Positions 32,248 to 42,003 of a DNA stretch of 64,000 bases are shown one piece after another (within the stretch, counting starts at the first letter, position 1; every line of letters starts with the position of its first letter). The notes under the pieces were generated by a model. That model saw nothing but the letters and a program-made list of their open reading frames with translations, did no database searches and had not been told where the DNA came from. This stretch comes from Arthrobacter sp. (GTDB lineage: Bacteria; Actinomycetota; Actinomycetes; Actinomycetales; Micrococcaceae), in assembly GCF_031179985.1 (NCBI RefSeq), contig NZ_JAPSHJ010000005.1, positions 78,660 through 142,659 of the forward strand, written 5' to 3'. Position numbers and translations under genes: made by a program.

Positions 32248-34824
32248 CTATTCGGTCCAGACGGACCGCAGCGGCGTTACCTTCACTGATTTGATGACGG
32301 CACCTCCGTCAGTGGCGAAGGCCTCGAGGCCCTCACTGCCGGCGTCGGGGAAGATCTGGTCCGTGATAGCCACCGAGCCGTCCTGGCCGAAGACCTCCAC
32401 CGAGGACCAGTCGACCAGAACCCGCAGGGTCACCTCGCCGGTGGAGCCAACCTTCATAGGGGCACGTTGTACCCCGGCGAAATCGGTGCTGAATCCTACG
32501 TCGCCCGATTTGGTCCGGTCGACGTAAACCTCTCCGGCTGACCGGTCGTAACCGATCCGGGTCTCCTGGCCGTTGCCCGTGCGTACCTTCACACCGAATT
32601 CGCTGGCCGTACCAGCTGCGAACGTTGCCGTCAGCTCGTATGACTTGCCTGTGGCCGGCAGCGGCGCGGACCCTGCCGGAACGGCCAGGTTCTTGGCGTT
32701 GAGCACGGCTTCCCCGCGAAGGTCCTGCAGCTCGGCGACGGGCTGCTGTACCAGATGCACACCTTCAGCGCTGCTGCGGAGACCCAGCTCGCGCGGCACG
32801 GTCATCGCACTGCGCCACGGGTCGGTCGGGATCGAGCCGGAGTAGTCCCAGTTGTTCATCCAGCCCATCATCACGCGGCGGTCAGAGGGGGCGTCGTCGA
32901 ACGTCACACCGGCGTAATTGTCCTTGCCATAGTCCACCCAGTGCGCCCGCTGGACGCTGGAAAGTGCTGGTATGTCCGAGAGGCTGAACTGGTCCGCCAA
33001 GATGTGCCCCCAGCCACCGGTGTTGTTGTCTGCCACCACGATCCGGGCGGTCTTGCCTTGAAGGTTCCGAACATCCCAGCCATTCCAGTCGAGCGCCTCG
33101 CTGTCTGAGCCGGTGGCCGTCCTGACCACCTCGCCGTCGACGACGAGGCGCACGGAGGTATCAACGGCGCGTGCTGCCGCCGCCTCGTCGGAGAACATGA
33201 TGTGGTCAACGTTGATGTGTCCCCAGCCACCTGAACTCTTGTCGACGATCTGGATCGTGGCAGTCTTGCCGGCGTACTCCGAGACGTCCCAGCCCGTCCA
33301 GTTGAGGGCCTCATTGTTGGCCCCTGTGGCGGACCTTACGATCTCGCCGTCGATGAGCAGGTCAACGGAGGTCGGCTCGCCGGCGGTATAGGGGTGGTTG
33401 CCTCCGCCGACGAGCAGGTTGATGTGGCTCTTGGCGATGGTGAATTCCGGGGATGTGATGGTTCCCTGTGACGTGTCGTGGTCGATGAAGGTGTTGACCA
33501 GCTGATCGCCGACGTAGCCGGTGACTTGCTGCTGGTCACCGATAGTCCCCTTCACCGGGGCGGTTCCGGCGAAGTTACCTGTTGCCACCCACCCGTCGCC
33601 GAACCCGCTACCCTCGAAGTCGGCGAAGACCTCTCCTGCAGGAGGCGAGGGGCTGAGTGTTGATCCGGGCACATAGGGGTGCTTGCCACCGCCCACTTTG
33701 AAGTTGAGGTAGCCGGCATTGAGAGTGAACTCGGGAGAGGTCAGCGTGCCGGTACCGCCGTCGAAGTTGTTGAAGCTGTTGGCCAGCCCGGCTCCGACCC
33801 AGTCGGAGACGCCGCCCTGACCGGGCAGGTTCCCGGCGGCGGGCGCCGTACCGAAGGCAGTGCCGTCGGGTGCCCATCCGCTGTACGTGCCGTCGTCGAA
33901 ACTGCCGACGTCGATTCCGGTCGGGGCGACATATGGTTTGTCATCCGAGACGAAGTTCTTGCCGTCGAAGGTTCCGGTGAAGTACTGGTTAGCCGATCCG
34001 CCGGCGATGCCGCCCGAACCAATGTTGACCAGCAGCACCCATTTGCTCTTCTTCTTGTCGCCGTCCACAGGAAGCGGGAAGAGGTCCGGGCACTCCCAGA
34101 CCCCGCCGGTGGCGCCGGCCGGACCGAAGTTGCTGAGATGCTCCCAGGTCTTCAGGTCACTCGAGCGGTAGAAGGCAACCTTGCGCTCGGCGCTCAGGGC
34201 CACGCTCATGATCCACTCCTGGCCCTGCTCATACCAGAACACCTTCGGGTCCCGGAAGTCGCGTGAACCGATGTCAAGGACCGGGTTGTCGGCGTACTTC
34301 GTGAACGTGCGCCCGCGGTCGGTGCTGTAGGCCAATGCCTGCGACTGGATGCCAGTTGCCTTGTCCAGACGTGTGTACACGGCCACCATCGCCGGGTTGT
34401 CCTTGGTGCCGAACCCGCTGGTGTTGTTGGTGTCGATGACGGCGCTGCCCGAGAAAACCATCTCAACGTCGTCGTGTGGGATCGCGACGGGCAGCTCATT
34501 CCAGTGCACCATGTCCGTACTGACCGCGTGGCCCCACGACATGTTCCCCCATTGGTTGCCCGACGGGTTGTGCTGGTAGAAGAGGTGGTACTCGCCCTCA
34601 TAGAACACCATCCCGTTGGGGTCATTCATCCAGTTCTTCTCCGGCGTGTAGTGGAACTGGGGCCGGTACTGCTCGGTGTACGGGGCGGGTTCAGATTCGA
34701 CGGAGGATGCGGGCACGCCGGTGGCCATAGTGGCGGCGAGGGCCAGCGCAACGGTGGCAATTGCGGCGGCCCGGCGCCTCCGGCTGCGGAGGCGTCGGCC
34801 GGGGGCGGGGATTGGGTAGTTCAT
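32248..34824 (-). CDS. Secreted GH32 fructanase (levanase/inulinase type) with inserted modules
   Basis: An 858-residue secreted GH32 enzyme with an Arg-rich signal peptide. Catalytic residues are the nucleophile Asp68 (WMNDPNG), transition-state stabiliser Asp192 (RDPKVF) and acid/base Glu244 (ECPDLF). The five-bladed propeller is interrupted at about residues 302-620 by repeated beta modules: two LTSPEF-VGGGxHPY units and two units around WDVxxxxGKTA and GGWGHI. The last blade (HWVDYGKDNYAGVTF) and a C-terminal beta-sandwich follow. It should cut fructans outside the cell. A LacI-type operator lies upstream and the LacI gene at 34968 follows the same strand. Confidence 0.9.
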   Translation of the reverse strand: MNYPIPAPGRRLRSRRRRAAAIATVALALAATMATGVPASSVESEPAPYTEQYRPQFHYTPEKNWMNDPNGMVFYEGEYHLFYQHNPSGNQWGNMSWGHAVSTDMVHWNELPVAIPHDDVEMVFSGSAVIDTNNTSGFGTKDNPAMVAVYTRLDKATGIQSQALAYSTDRGRTFTKYADNPVLDIGSRDFRDPKVFWYEQGQEWIMSVALSAERKVAFYRSSDLKTWEHLSNFGPAGATGGVWECPDLFPLPVDGDKKKSKWVLLVNIGSGGIAGGSANQYFTGTFDGKNFVSDDKPYVAPTGIDVGSFDDGTYSGWAPDGTAFGTAPAAGNLPGQGGVSDWVGAGLANSFNNFDGGTGTLTSPEFTLNAGYLNFKVGGGKHPYVPGSTLSPSPPAGEVFADFEGSGFGDGWVATGNFAGTAPVKGTIGDQQQVTGYVGDQLVNTFIDHDTSQGTITSPEFTIAKSHINLLVGGGNHPYTAGEPTSVDLLIDGEIVRSATGANNEALNWTGWDVSEYAGKTATIQIVDKSSGGWGHINVDHIMFSDEAAAARAVDTSVRLVVDGEVVRTATGSDSEALDWNGWDVRNLQGKTARIVVADNNTGGWGHILADQFSLSDIPALSSVQRAHWVDYGKDNYAGVTFDDAPSDRRVMMGWMNNWDYSGSIPTDPWRSAMTVPRELGLRSSAEGVHLVQQPVAELQDLRGEAVLNAKNLAVPAGSAPLPATGKSYELTATFAAGTASEFGVKVRTGNGQETRIGYDRSAGEVYVDRTKSGDVGFSTDFAGVQRAPMKVGSTGEVTLRVLVDWSSVEVFGQDGSVAITDQIFPDAGSEGLEAFATDGGAVIKSVKVTPLRSVWTE

Positions 34825-34861
34825 AAAACCACTTCCTTGTGTTGGGGGCTTGCCAGTACGG

Positions 34862-34875
34862 GTAATACGTATAAC
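34862..34875 (-). promoter_or_regulatory. LacI-type operator (fructanase gene)
   Basis: GTAATACGTATAAC, centred on the palindrome ATACGTAT, 37 bases upstream of the GH32 start. It resembles the dyad before the LacI gene (36045-36060), so the same regulator probably binds both. Confidence 0.6.
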
Positions 34876-34967
34876 TGTGAGACGGAGGAAGCTCTCCTCA
34901 GGCGGAACAAAGAGAATTTTCAGTGCGGCAACGTTGCCGCATTCGGACGCTCGCCGGATGGTGCGGC

Positions 34968-36011
34968 TCAGGGCATCTCCGTAGGGCGGGTGACTGAATT
35001 GCGTTCAATCAAAGGGCACTCCATCAGCTCGACCCGGCCATCTGGTTCCGTATCCTGGAGGATCAGTTCGACCGCGCGCCGGCCCATGGCGACGAACGGC
35101 AATTCAAGGGTGGTCAGGCCGGGACGCAGGTTTGGCGCCAGAATCGCCTGGTTGTCGAACCCCACGATCGAGACGTCACGAGGGATGGAAAGGCGGAGGT
35201 CTGACACTGCCTGGTAGGCACCCCAGGCGCCGCGGTCGTTGCCACAAAAAATCGCGGTTGGTGGCTTGTTGGCGGTCAGCAGTTCCATTGTGTAGTCGTA
35301 GCCGTCTTCCTCGCCGCCCCGCCCAAAGCGGATGAGAGCCGGATCCGGTTCCAGGCCCGCCTCGCCCAGTGCTGTCAGGTAGCCTTCATGACGTCCGACG
35401 GCGGCCGGGAGTCCGCTTTCCAGGCTCTGAATGTTGAAGAAGGCTATTCGAGAGTGCCCTGCATCCAGCAGCCTGCGGGTTGCGGTGTAGCCCCCACGCA
35501 CTTCGTCAGGCGCGACGCTGGGAACGCGCCCGTCCCGGTCCTGCGAGTTGAGAACAACTGAGGGGACGCCGGTCAAGGCCTCCGGAACGTCCAGCCGCCG
35601 GTGGTACATAGCACCGTAGACCACCCCGGCCACCTTGTACGAGAGCATGGTGTCCAGGGATGCGGCCTCAAGCTCTTTGTCGCCGCCGGTGTTGACCGTA
35701 AGCAGGAGGAGTCCGTCCTCCCAAGCCCGCTGTTGTGCCCCTTCGATAATGGCGCCGGCGAACGGCGACGTGGCGACGGAGTCACCAACGAAGCCGATCA
35801 TCCCGGAAACACCCTCGCGCAGGGTTTTGGCGTGTGCATTGGTGCGGTAGCCGAGTGTGTCCACGGCATCCTGGACGCGCTTCCGGGTTTCCGCGGAGAA
35901 GCGTGAACCACCCGCCGAATTCAGCACCAAAGATACGGTGGCCTGCGAGACGCCGGCGGCTGCCGCAACATCGTGCATTGTGGGTCCGGATTTGGGGCGT
36001 GATCCAGCCAT
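34968..36011 (-). CDS. LacI-family regulator of fructan use
   Basis: A 347-residue LacI repressor: N-terminal HTH (TMHDVAAAAGVSQATVSLVLN, hinge-helix RTNAHAKTLR) and a periplasmic-binding-like sugar domain. ATG 36011 is preceded by AAGGAGG; the longer frame to 36107 would span the operator. It lies between the two secreted GH32 genes on the same strand and has its own dyad upstream, so it is likely autoregulated and relieved by fructose or a fructo-oligosaccharide. Confidence 0.9.
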   Translation of the reverse strand: MAGSRPKSGPTMHDVAAAAGVSQATVSLVLNSAGGSRFSAETRKRVQDAVDTLGYRTNAHAKTLREGVSGMIGFVGDSVATSPFAGAIIEGAQQRAWEDGLLLLTVNTGGDKELEAASLDTMLSYKVAGVVYGAMYHRRLDVPEALTGVPSVVLNSQDRDGRVPSVAPDEVRGGYTATRRLLDAGHSRIAFFNIQSLESGLPAAVGRHEGYLTALGEAGLEPDPALIRFGRGGEEDGYDYTMELLTANKPPTAIFCGNDRGAWGAYQAVSDLRLSIPRDVSIVGFDNQAILAPNLRPGLTTLELPFVAMGRRAVELILQDTEPDGRVELMECPLIERNSVTRPTEMP

Positions 36012-36044
36012 GAGGACCTCCTTGGACCACCGAACCAGTAACTG

Positions 36045-36060
36045 AGTTATTCGTATAACT
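36045..36060 (-). promoter_or_regulatory. LacI-type operator (regulator gene)
   Basis: AGTTATTCGTATAACT, a 16-bp dyad with mismatches only at positions 7 and 10, located 34 bases upstream of the LacI start. Confidence 0.65.
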
Positions 36061-36141
36061 GCGGAAACTGTATCCTGCATCACAAACAGCGTCAATAGAC
36101 CAGCCACCTAGGCGGCAGGCACTCAACGCTCGCCGGACAAT

Positions 36142-36173
36142 AGCGCTCGGCTGGGGTTTCCCAGCCGAGCGCT
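36142..36173. terminator. Strong hairpin between LacI and second fructanase gene
   Basis: A perfect 14-bp inverted repeat (AGCGCTCGGCTGGG, arms 36142-36155 and 36160-36173) with a GTTT loop. It lies beyond the stop of the second GH32 gene on the minus strand and upstream of the LacI gene; no long T-run follows, so termination strength is uncertain. Confidence 0.7.
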
Positions 36174-36217
36174 TGCGGGATCCACCCACGGCCACCTCCT
36201 GGCCTGGGCGCTCTGTT

Positions 36218-38875
36218 TTACTTGAACATTGACTGCTGCAGCGGCGTAACGGTCAGGGACTTCAGGCGGGCAGTGCCGCCGTCGGCGAACAGTGCTACCT
36301 CGCCTGCGCCCGGGCCGGGGAACACCTGGTCTGTGATGGTCCGTTGGCCGCCCTGGGCGAAGACCTCCACCGAGGAGCGGTCAACGTAGATCCGCAGTGT
36401 CACGGTGCCGTCGGCGTTCAGCGTGACGGGGGCCGAGTCGACCGAGGTGAACAGGGGGTGGAATCCGGTGTTTCCGGAGTTGCCCCGGTCCACGTACACC
36501 TCGCGGCTTGATGCGTCGTAGCCGATTACCGTGGAGTGTGTCCCGTCGCCAAGGACTGTGATGCCCGATTTTGCTGCTGTTCCGGGCGCGAACGTTACGT
36601 CGATCCGCTGGACGTCACCGGAGGCCGATGCCGGCAGGGGGTGCGTGCCCGGGGTGATACTGGCGCCCTTTCTGTCGCTGTAGCTCGCCTTGGTGCCGAG
36701 CTTGTCCACTTGCTTCACGGCCTTCTGGGCCAGCCGGGGCCCGGCAGGTGTTTGCGTCAGCGAGACTTCACGCGGCAGGGACATGGCACTGCGCCACGGT
36801 GAGGTGGGGATGGTGTTGGCGTAGTCCCAGTTGTTCATCCAGCCCAGCATGATTCGTTTGTCCTCGGGCATGTTGCCGAAGGAGACCGAGGCGTAATAGT
36901 CCCGGCCGTAGTCCAGCCAGTCGTAGGAGTTGATCCGGGGCCTTGCCGGTGCAGACGAGGCAATGAATTCGTCCGCCAGGATGTGGCCCCAGCCGAAGCG
37001 GTTGTTGTCAACGATCCTGATCTGCGCCTGACGGCCCTTGAACTCGGACACGTTCCAGTTGGCCCAGTCCAGAACCTCACTGTTTGCTCCTGTTGTGGAC
37101 CGGACCACTTGGCCGTCCACCACCAGGTTTACGCTGGTTTCATCCGAACGGGGCACTGCCGCCTGGTCGGTCAGCATGACGTGGTCGAGCGTGAGGTGCC
37201 CCCAGCCGCCGGTGGCCTGATCGACGATCCGCAGCTGCGCCTGTTTGCCCGCAAACTCCGAAACGTCCCAGCCCTTCCAATTGAGCTGGCCGGAGTCGTC
37301 CCCTGACAATGTCCGCACGACGCCGCCGTCCACCAGCAGTTGGGCCTCAAGCACCTGGCCGCTCTCGGGGCTGCGCTTGCCGCCGCCCACCAGAAGGCTG
37401 ATGAAGTTGCGCGTCAGAGTGAACTCGGGGGACGTGAGGGTTCCTTGACGATTGTCGCCAGGGGTGGCGCCGGTTTCCCAAGTGTTGATTCGCTTGGCGC
37501 CGATGAAATAGTCGCCGCCGGAGGTGGCGGGCTGGAACGACGGCGCGAGGTCACCGGTGCCAGTCCAGCCGGCATCGGCGAGGGTGCTGCCGTCCGGAAC
37601 CTCAAAACCGTCGAACAGCAGATCGCCGGCCGGGGGAGTGTTGTCCAGTTTGTCGGACACGCTTGGGTGCTGGCCGCCGCCCACCAGGAAGTTGATGTAA
37701 TCGCTGTCCACAGTGAAGTCGGGGGAGGACATGGAGCCCAGTGGCCAGTCGCCGTCGTTGAAGGAATTGACCAGTCCGGCGCCGGCGAAGCCAGTGACAG
37801 GGCTCTGGCCGGGGAGGGACCCTGCTGCTGGTGTGTCGCCAAAGGGTCCGTTCTTCCAGTTGCCGGGCTCATTGCTCACGGTCCAGCCGTTGTAACTTCC
37901 GTCGTTGAACCCAGCTATCGCCGTTCCGGACGGCAGGGACTCGCTTGGCCTGGTGCTCTCGGAGGTGAAGGTTGTGCCATCGAAACTGCCCACGAAGTAC
38001 TGGCCGGCCGAGCCCCCGGCCACCCCGCCCGGATTGATGTTGACCACCATGACCCATTTGATGTTGTTCGGATCGCCGTCCACGGCCAGCGGGAAGAGAT
38101 CCGGGCACTCCCAGAGCCCGCCTGTAGCGTTGGCCGGCCCGAATTCGCTGAGGGCTGTCCAGTCCTTGAGGTCCGTGGACTTGTAGAGCAGCACCTTGTG
38201 GTCGGTGGCCTCTACGGCTGTCATGACCCAGTAGCCGCCGCCGTCGGGGGAGCTGTACCAGAAGACCTTGGGGTCGCGGAAGTTGGCCGAATTCCGGTTC
38301 AGGACGGGATTTTCGCTGTATTTGGTCCAGGTCTGGCCGTCATCAAGGCTGTACGCGAGTGACTGCGCCTGCAATCCGCGGTGCGGGGAGACGTCCTTGT
38401 ACGCGCTGGTATAGATGGCGACCAAGGGCGGGTTCTCCGCAGTTCCGAAGCCCGTGGAATTGTCCTTGTCCACCACAACGCTTCCCGAGAAAACATCCTC
38501 CTGATCATCTGTGGAGATGGCCAGCGGCTGCTCCTTCCAGTGCACCAGATCCGGAGACGTGGCATGCCCCCAGGACATGTTCCCCCAGGTGTTGCCCGAG
38601 GGGTTGTGCTGGTAGTAGAGGTGGTAAACGCCCTTGTGGTAGACCATCCCGTTGGGATCGTTCATCCAGTTTTTTTCCGGCGAGAAATGGACTGCCGGGC
38701 GGTACTGTTCCTGCCCCAGGCTGCCTTGGGGGCTTCCGACGTCGGACTCTCCCGCCGAGACAGGACCACCCCCGGCGAGCAAGCCCGCAAGCGTTAGTCC
38801 CGCAAGCGTCAGCGCCGGAAAAGATTGAAATCTTGATGTTCGTTTCGCGTGCATATTTAAAAATTCGCCCTTCAT
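36218..38875 (-). CDS. Secreted GH32 fructanase, second copy
   Basis: An 885-residue paralogue of the enzyme at 32248, with signal peptide (LTLAGLTLAGLLAGGGPVSA), nucleophile Asp73 in WMNDPNG, FRDPKVFW and WECPDLF. It carries the same type of insertion inside the propeller: SPDFTVDSDYINFLVGGGQ, SPEFTLTRNFISLLVGGGK and two WDVSEFAGKQAQLRIVD-type units. The duplicated modules, not found in plain invertases, probably bind substrate or aid oligomerisation. Start may be ATG 38875 or ATG 38854; the latter has GGGCGA upstream. A palindrome GACAACGTTGTC lies 20 bases before the start. Confidence 0.9.
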   Translation of the reverse strand: MKGEFLNMHAKRTSRFQSFPALTLAGLTLAGLLAGGGPVSAGESDVGSPQGSLGQEQYRPAVHFSPEKNWMNDPNGMVYHKGVYHLYYQHNPSGNTWGNMSWGHATSPDLVHWKEQPLAISTDDQEDVFSGSVVVDKDNSTGFGTAENPPLVAIYTSAYKDVSPHRGLQAQSLAYSLDDGQTWTKYSENPVLNRNSANFRDPKVFWYSSPDGGGYWVMTAVEATDHKVLLYKSTDLKDWTALSEFGPANATGGLWECPDLFPLAVDGDPNNIKWVMVVNINPGGVAGGSAGQYFVGSFDGTTFTSESTRPSESLPSGTAIAGFNDGSYNGWTVSNEPGNWKNGPFGDTPAAGSLPGQSPVTGFAGAGLVNSFNDGDWPLGSMSSPDFTVDSDYINFLVGGGQHPSVSDKLDNTPPAGDLLFDGFEVPDGSTLADAGWTGTGDLAPSFQPATSGGDYFIGAKRINTWETGATPGDNRQGTLTSPEFTLTRNFISLLVGGGKRSPESGQVLEAQLLVDGGVVRTLSGDDSGQLNWKGWDVSEFAGKQAQLRIVDQATGGWGHLTLDHVMLTDQAAVPRSDETSVNLVVDGQVVRSTTGANSEVLDWANWNVSEFKGRQAQIRIVDNNRFGWGHILADEFIASSAPARPRINSYDWLDYGRDYYASVSFGNMPEDKRIMLGWMNNWDYANTIPTSPWRSAMSLPREVSLTQTPAGPRLAQKAVKQVDKLGTKASYSDRKGASITPGTHPLPASASGDVQRIDVTFAPGTAAKSGITVLGDGTHSTVIGYDASSREVYVDRGNSGNTGFHPLFTSVDSAPVTLNADGTVTLRIYVDRSSVEVFAQGGQRTITDQVFPGPGAGEVALFADGGTARLKSLTVTPLQQSMFK

Positions 38876-38895
38876 TGCGCGTGCCTTTCCCCGTA

Positions 38896-38907
38896 GACAA
38901 CGTTGTC
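38896..38907 (-). promoter_or_regulatory. Palindromic operator before second fructanase
   Basis: GACAACGTTGTC, a perfect 12-bp palindrome of LacI/CcpA-like shape, just upstream of the second GH32 gene. Its sequence differs from the TAACGCG dyads to the right, so a different LacI protein may bind. Confidence 0.55.
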
Positions 38908-38962
38908 AGTGAACGGAACGCTAGGCTAAGTCCAGGGGACAAGTCAATGAATAAAAAAGTTG

Positions 38963-39020
38963 TTGACACGCTTTAGTAACGCGCGTAACCTCGATCCCAC
39001 GTCTTGGTAACGCGCTTTAC
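38963..39020 (+). promoter_or_regulatory. Promoter and twin operators of the importer regulon
   Basis: TTGACA at 38963-38968 and TAACCT at 38986-38991 with a 17-base spacer form a housekeeping-type promoter. GTAACGCGCGTAAC (38976-38989) overlaps it and GTAACGCGCTTTAC (39007-39020) follows; both have the central CG of LacI operators. Repression of the LacI gene at 39113, and possibly the ABC operon, is expected. Confidence 0.65.
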
Positions 39021-39112
39021 TCACGAGGTGGACGCGGACCTAAGGGACATCAGACTCACGCACTACCGCCAGTCACAGCGACGGCGTCAACGCAGACCAC
39101 CGGAGAATTTCA

Positions 39113-40183
39113 ATGGCGAAGAACGGGCCCATCACGAAGTCGGCTGCAGTGCGGGATCGGGGCGTCACCATGAACGACGTCGCGAACCATGCAGGCGTCA
39201 GCCGCACCACCGTGTCCTTCGTTCTGAACAACCGGTCCACCGCCAATATCTCGGAAGAAACCCGCAAGCGCATCATTGAGTCGGTGCAGGAACTGGGCTA
39301 CCGCCCAAACGCCGGCGCACGTGCATTGGCCTCCCAGCGAAGCGACTGGTACGGGCTGGTCACGGAAATCGTGACGGCCCCGTTTGCAGTGAACGTCATC
39401 AAGGGCGCCCAGGACCAAGCCTGGCTTGACCGCCGGTTCCTTCTCATTGCGCCCTCCGACCAGGCCGATGCCGTAGGACCCAACCAGGGCATGGAAGATG
39501 CAGCCATTGAAAAGCTGCTGGAACAACGGGTGGAAGGGCTTTTGTACGCGGCGACGTTCCACCGCGGCGTGCATGTTCCGAAAAGCGCCCATGAGGTTCC
39601 CACTGTCCTGATCAATTGTTTCGATGCGGACGGGAAGCTGCCCTCGATCGTCCCGGACGAACGCGCCGGCGGCAGGGTTGCCGTCGAGCGTTTGCTCGTG
39701 GCTGGCCACCGCAGGATCGGAGTCATCAATCTGGACCCGCAGATCCCGGCGGCCGTCGGGCGTTTGGAGGGTGCACGCGACGCGCTGGCGGGCGCCGGGC
39801 TGGAACTGGATCCGGAGCTGGTGGTGTCCGGATATGCGACGGCGGACGGGGGCTACGAGGCGGCCTGCGAAATCCTGGACCGTTATCCAAAAGATGAACG
39901 GCCAACCGCCCTGTTCTGCCTCAATGACCGCATGGCGATGGGCGCCTACGACGCCATTAAGGAACGGGGCCTGACCATCCCCGGGGACATCGCTGTGATC
40001 GGCTTCGACAACCAGGAACTGATTGCGGCCTACCTCAGGCCAAAGCTGACCACGGTTGCGTTGCCCTTCGAGAAAATGGGCGCTCTGGGAGTCCGGACGC
40101 TCGCCGCTCTGACAGCAGGACAGCCGATCACTGCCGACCAGCAACTGGTCGACTGTCCGCTGCTAGAACGCTCTTCGGTCTGA
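39113..40183 (+). CDS. LacI-family regulator, second
   Basis: A 356-residue LacI repressor: HTH (TMNDVANHAGVSRTTVSFVLNN, RPNAGARALA) and sugar-binding domain (ALFCLNDRMAMGAYDAIKERGLTIPGDIAVIGFDNQE). GGAG sits eight bases before ATG 39113. It heads the gene order regulator, solute-binding protein, two permeases, two ATPases and intracellular GH32, with 78 bases to the binding protein, so it probably controls the importer operon through the TAACGCG operators. Confidence 0.9.
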   Translation: MAKNGPITKSAAVRDRGVTMNDVANHAGVSRTTVSFVLNNRSTANISEETRKRIIESVQELGYRPNAGARALASQRSDWYGLVTEIVTAPFAVNVIKGAQDQAWLDRRFLLIAPSDQADAVGPNQGMEDAAIEKLLEQRVEGLLYAATFHRGVHVPKSAHEVPTVLINCFDADGKLPSIVPDERAGGRVAVERLLVAGHRRIGVINLDPQIPAAVGRLEGARDALAGAGLELDPELVVSGYATADGGYEAACEILDRYPKDERPTALFCLNDRMAMGAYDAIKERGLTIPGDIAVIGFDNQELIAAYLRPKLTTVALPFEKMGALGVRTLAALTAGQPITADQQLVDCPLLERSSV

Positions 40184-40261
40184 CCGTGAAATCAATGTCG
40201 AAGAGCTGACCCTTACCCACCCCTTCACCTTGCTGATGAAGATAGGAAAGAGATACCCATC

Positions 40262-41938
40262 ATGACACAACCCCGATACCTGAGGTCTGCCCGCGTGGCA
40301 GCGGCCGGACTGGCGGTAGGCGCAATGCTGCTGACCGGTTGCGTTGCCACCGTCAATAAGTCCGCCGGCACGGACGCAGGCGCGAACGCGAACGCCTTCC
40401 TGACCATCCCGCGTGAGGACATGGGTACGTTCGTGCAGAACTTCAATCCGTTCGCGCCAACCGTGAATCCGATGGTCCAGCAGTCGATCTACGAATCCCT
40501 GCTGATCTTCAACCCGGCCAAGGGAAACACGACGCCGTGGCTCGCCACGGAGTGGAAGGCCGCCGACGACGGCAAGTCCATCACTTTCACCTTGCGCGAC
40601 GGCGTGAAGTGGTCTGATGGTCAGCCGCTGGTGGCGGACGATATCGCCTACACCTTCGAACTCCAGAAGAAGATTAAGGGCGGCTTCGACTACCTGGATA
40701 AGGTAACCGCTGAAGGCACCAACACGGTCACGTTCAACTTCAACAAGCCATGGTCGCCAGCGCTCCACGAGGTGGGACAGCTCAGCATCCTGCCGAAGCA
40801 CATTTGGTCAGCGCTGGCCGATCCGGAGAAGGACGCCAACGCGAAGCCTGTCGGTACCGGCCCGTACACCGAGGTGGACAGCTTCCAGGCCCAGTCCTTC
40901 GTGCTGAAGAAGAACCCCAACTACTGGCAGCCGGAAAAGCAGAAAATCGCCGGTATCAAAATGCTCGCCTTTGCGGGCAACGATGGGGCCAACCTTGCCG
41001 CTGCTAACGGCGACGTGGACTGGGCTCCGCAGTACATTCCGAACATTGAGAAGACGTTCGTCTCCAAGGACAAGGAACACCGTCAATACTGGTTCCCGGC
41101 TACAGGTTCCATGATCAACTGGCAGCTCAATACCACCAAGGCGCCGTTCAACGATGTTGACGTTCGCAAGGCGTTGAGCATGGCTGTGGACCGTGATCAG
41201 GTGACCAAGATCGGCATGAGCGGCTATGCCAAGCCCGCCGACTGCACAGGGCTCTCCGGCAACTACGAGACCTGGAAGAACAGCGAGGTCAAGGACAACT
41301 GCACCTGGACCAAGCTTGATGTGCCGGCGGCGAACGACCTCCTGGACAAAGCCGGCTATCCCAAGGGTGCTGACGGCAAACGCACGCTCAAGGACGGCAA
41401 GCCTTTTGAGTTCAAGATCTCCGTGGGTGCGACGTCTTCTGACTGGCTCTCCGTTGCCAACGTGATCTCACAGAACCTCGCCGAGGTTGGCGTGACGGTC
41501 AAGGTTGATTCGCCGGACTGGGCTGCCGTGGTGGCTGGCTACGAGACCGGCGACTTTGATTCCGGCATTGTGTGGAGTGCCAACGACCCCAGCCCGTACA
41601 AGTACTTCAGCACCTCCATGGGCACAGCGACCGTGAAGCCGGTGGGCACTAAGACGTTCGACAACTACCACCGCTTCGGAGACACCAAAGCTGATGCCCT
41701 GCTGGCCGAGTTCGCTGCAGAGGCCGACGAGTCCAGGCAAAAGGACATAGTCAACAAGCTGCAGGAAGAATACAACGACGCCGCTCCGCTGGTCCCGCTC
41801 TTCTCCGGCCCGGAATGGGGTGCCTTCGACGACACCCGCTTCATCGGCTGGCCCACCCAGGACAACCCGTACGCAACCCTCTCGGTCCGTGCGCCCACCA
41901 CTGTCCTGGTGCTGACCTCGCTGGAACCGCGCAAGTAG
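40262..41938 (+). CDS. ABC transporter solute-binding lipoprotein, family 5 (fructo-oligosaccharide candidate)
   Basis: A 558-residue lipoprotein with lipobox LTGC (lipidated Cys27) and a family 5 (oligopeptide/dipeptide type) fold: FTLRDGVKWSDGQPLVADDIAYTFE is the family signature. Family 5 proteins carry peptides, but several bind oligosaccharides. Here the flanking GH32 genes and LacI regulators make fructo-oligosaccharides the likely ligand. A strong hairpin follows the stop and probably protects its message so that binding protein outnumbers permease. Confidence 0.9.
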   Translation: MTQPRYLRSARVAAAGLAVGAMLLTGCVATVNKSAGTDAGANANAFLTIPREDMGTFVQNFNPFAPTVNPMVQQSIYESLLIFNPAKGNTTPWLATEWKAADDGKSITFTLRDGVKWSDGQPLVADDIAYTFELQKKIKGGFDYLDKVTAEGTNTVTFNFNKPWSPALHEVGQLSILPKHIWSALADPEKDANAKPVGTGPYTEVDSFQAQSFVLKKNPNYWQPEKQKIAGIKMLAFAGNDGANLAAANGDVDWAPQYIPNIEKTFVSKDKEHRQYWFPATGSMINWQLNTTKAPFNDVDVRKALSMAVDRDQVTKIGMSGYAKPADCTGLSGNYETWKNSEVKDNCTWTKLDVPAANDLLDKAGYPKGADGKRTLKDGKPFEFKISVGATSSDWLSVANVISQNLAEVGVTVKVDSPDWAAVVAGYETGDFDSGIVWSANDPSPYKYFSTSMGTATVKPVGTKTFDNYHRFGDTKADALLAEFAAEADESRQKDIVNKLQEEYNDAAPLVPLFSGPEWGAFDDTRFIGWPTQDNPYATLSVRAPTTVLVLTSLEPRK

Positions 41939-42003
41939 TCCCACCGCCTCCCTGGCCTCGCTTCGCTTCGTCCAGGGAACCCGGGCAGCGTGGGCCCACC
42001 CAC

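Noticed and set aside
39084..39113. CGTCA before the second LacI gene
   Set aside because: The following bases are the ribosome site and start codon; no -10-like element is placed correctly.
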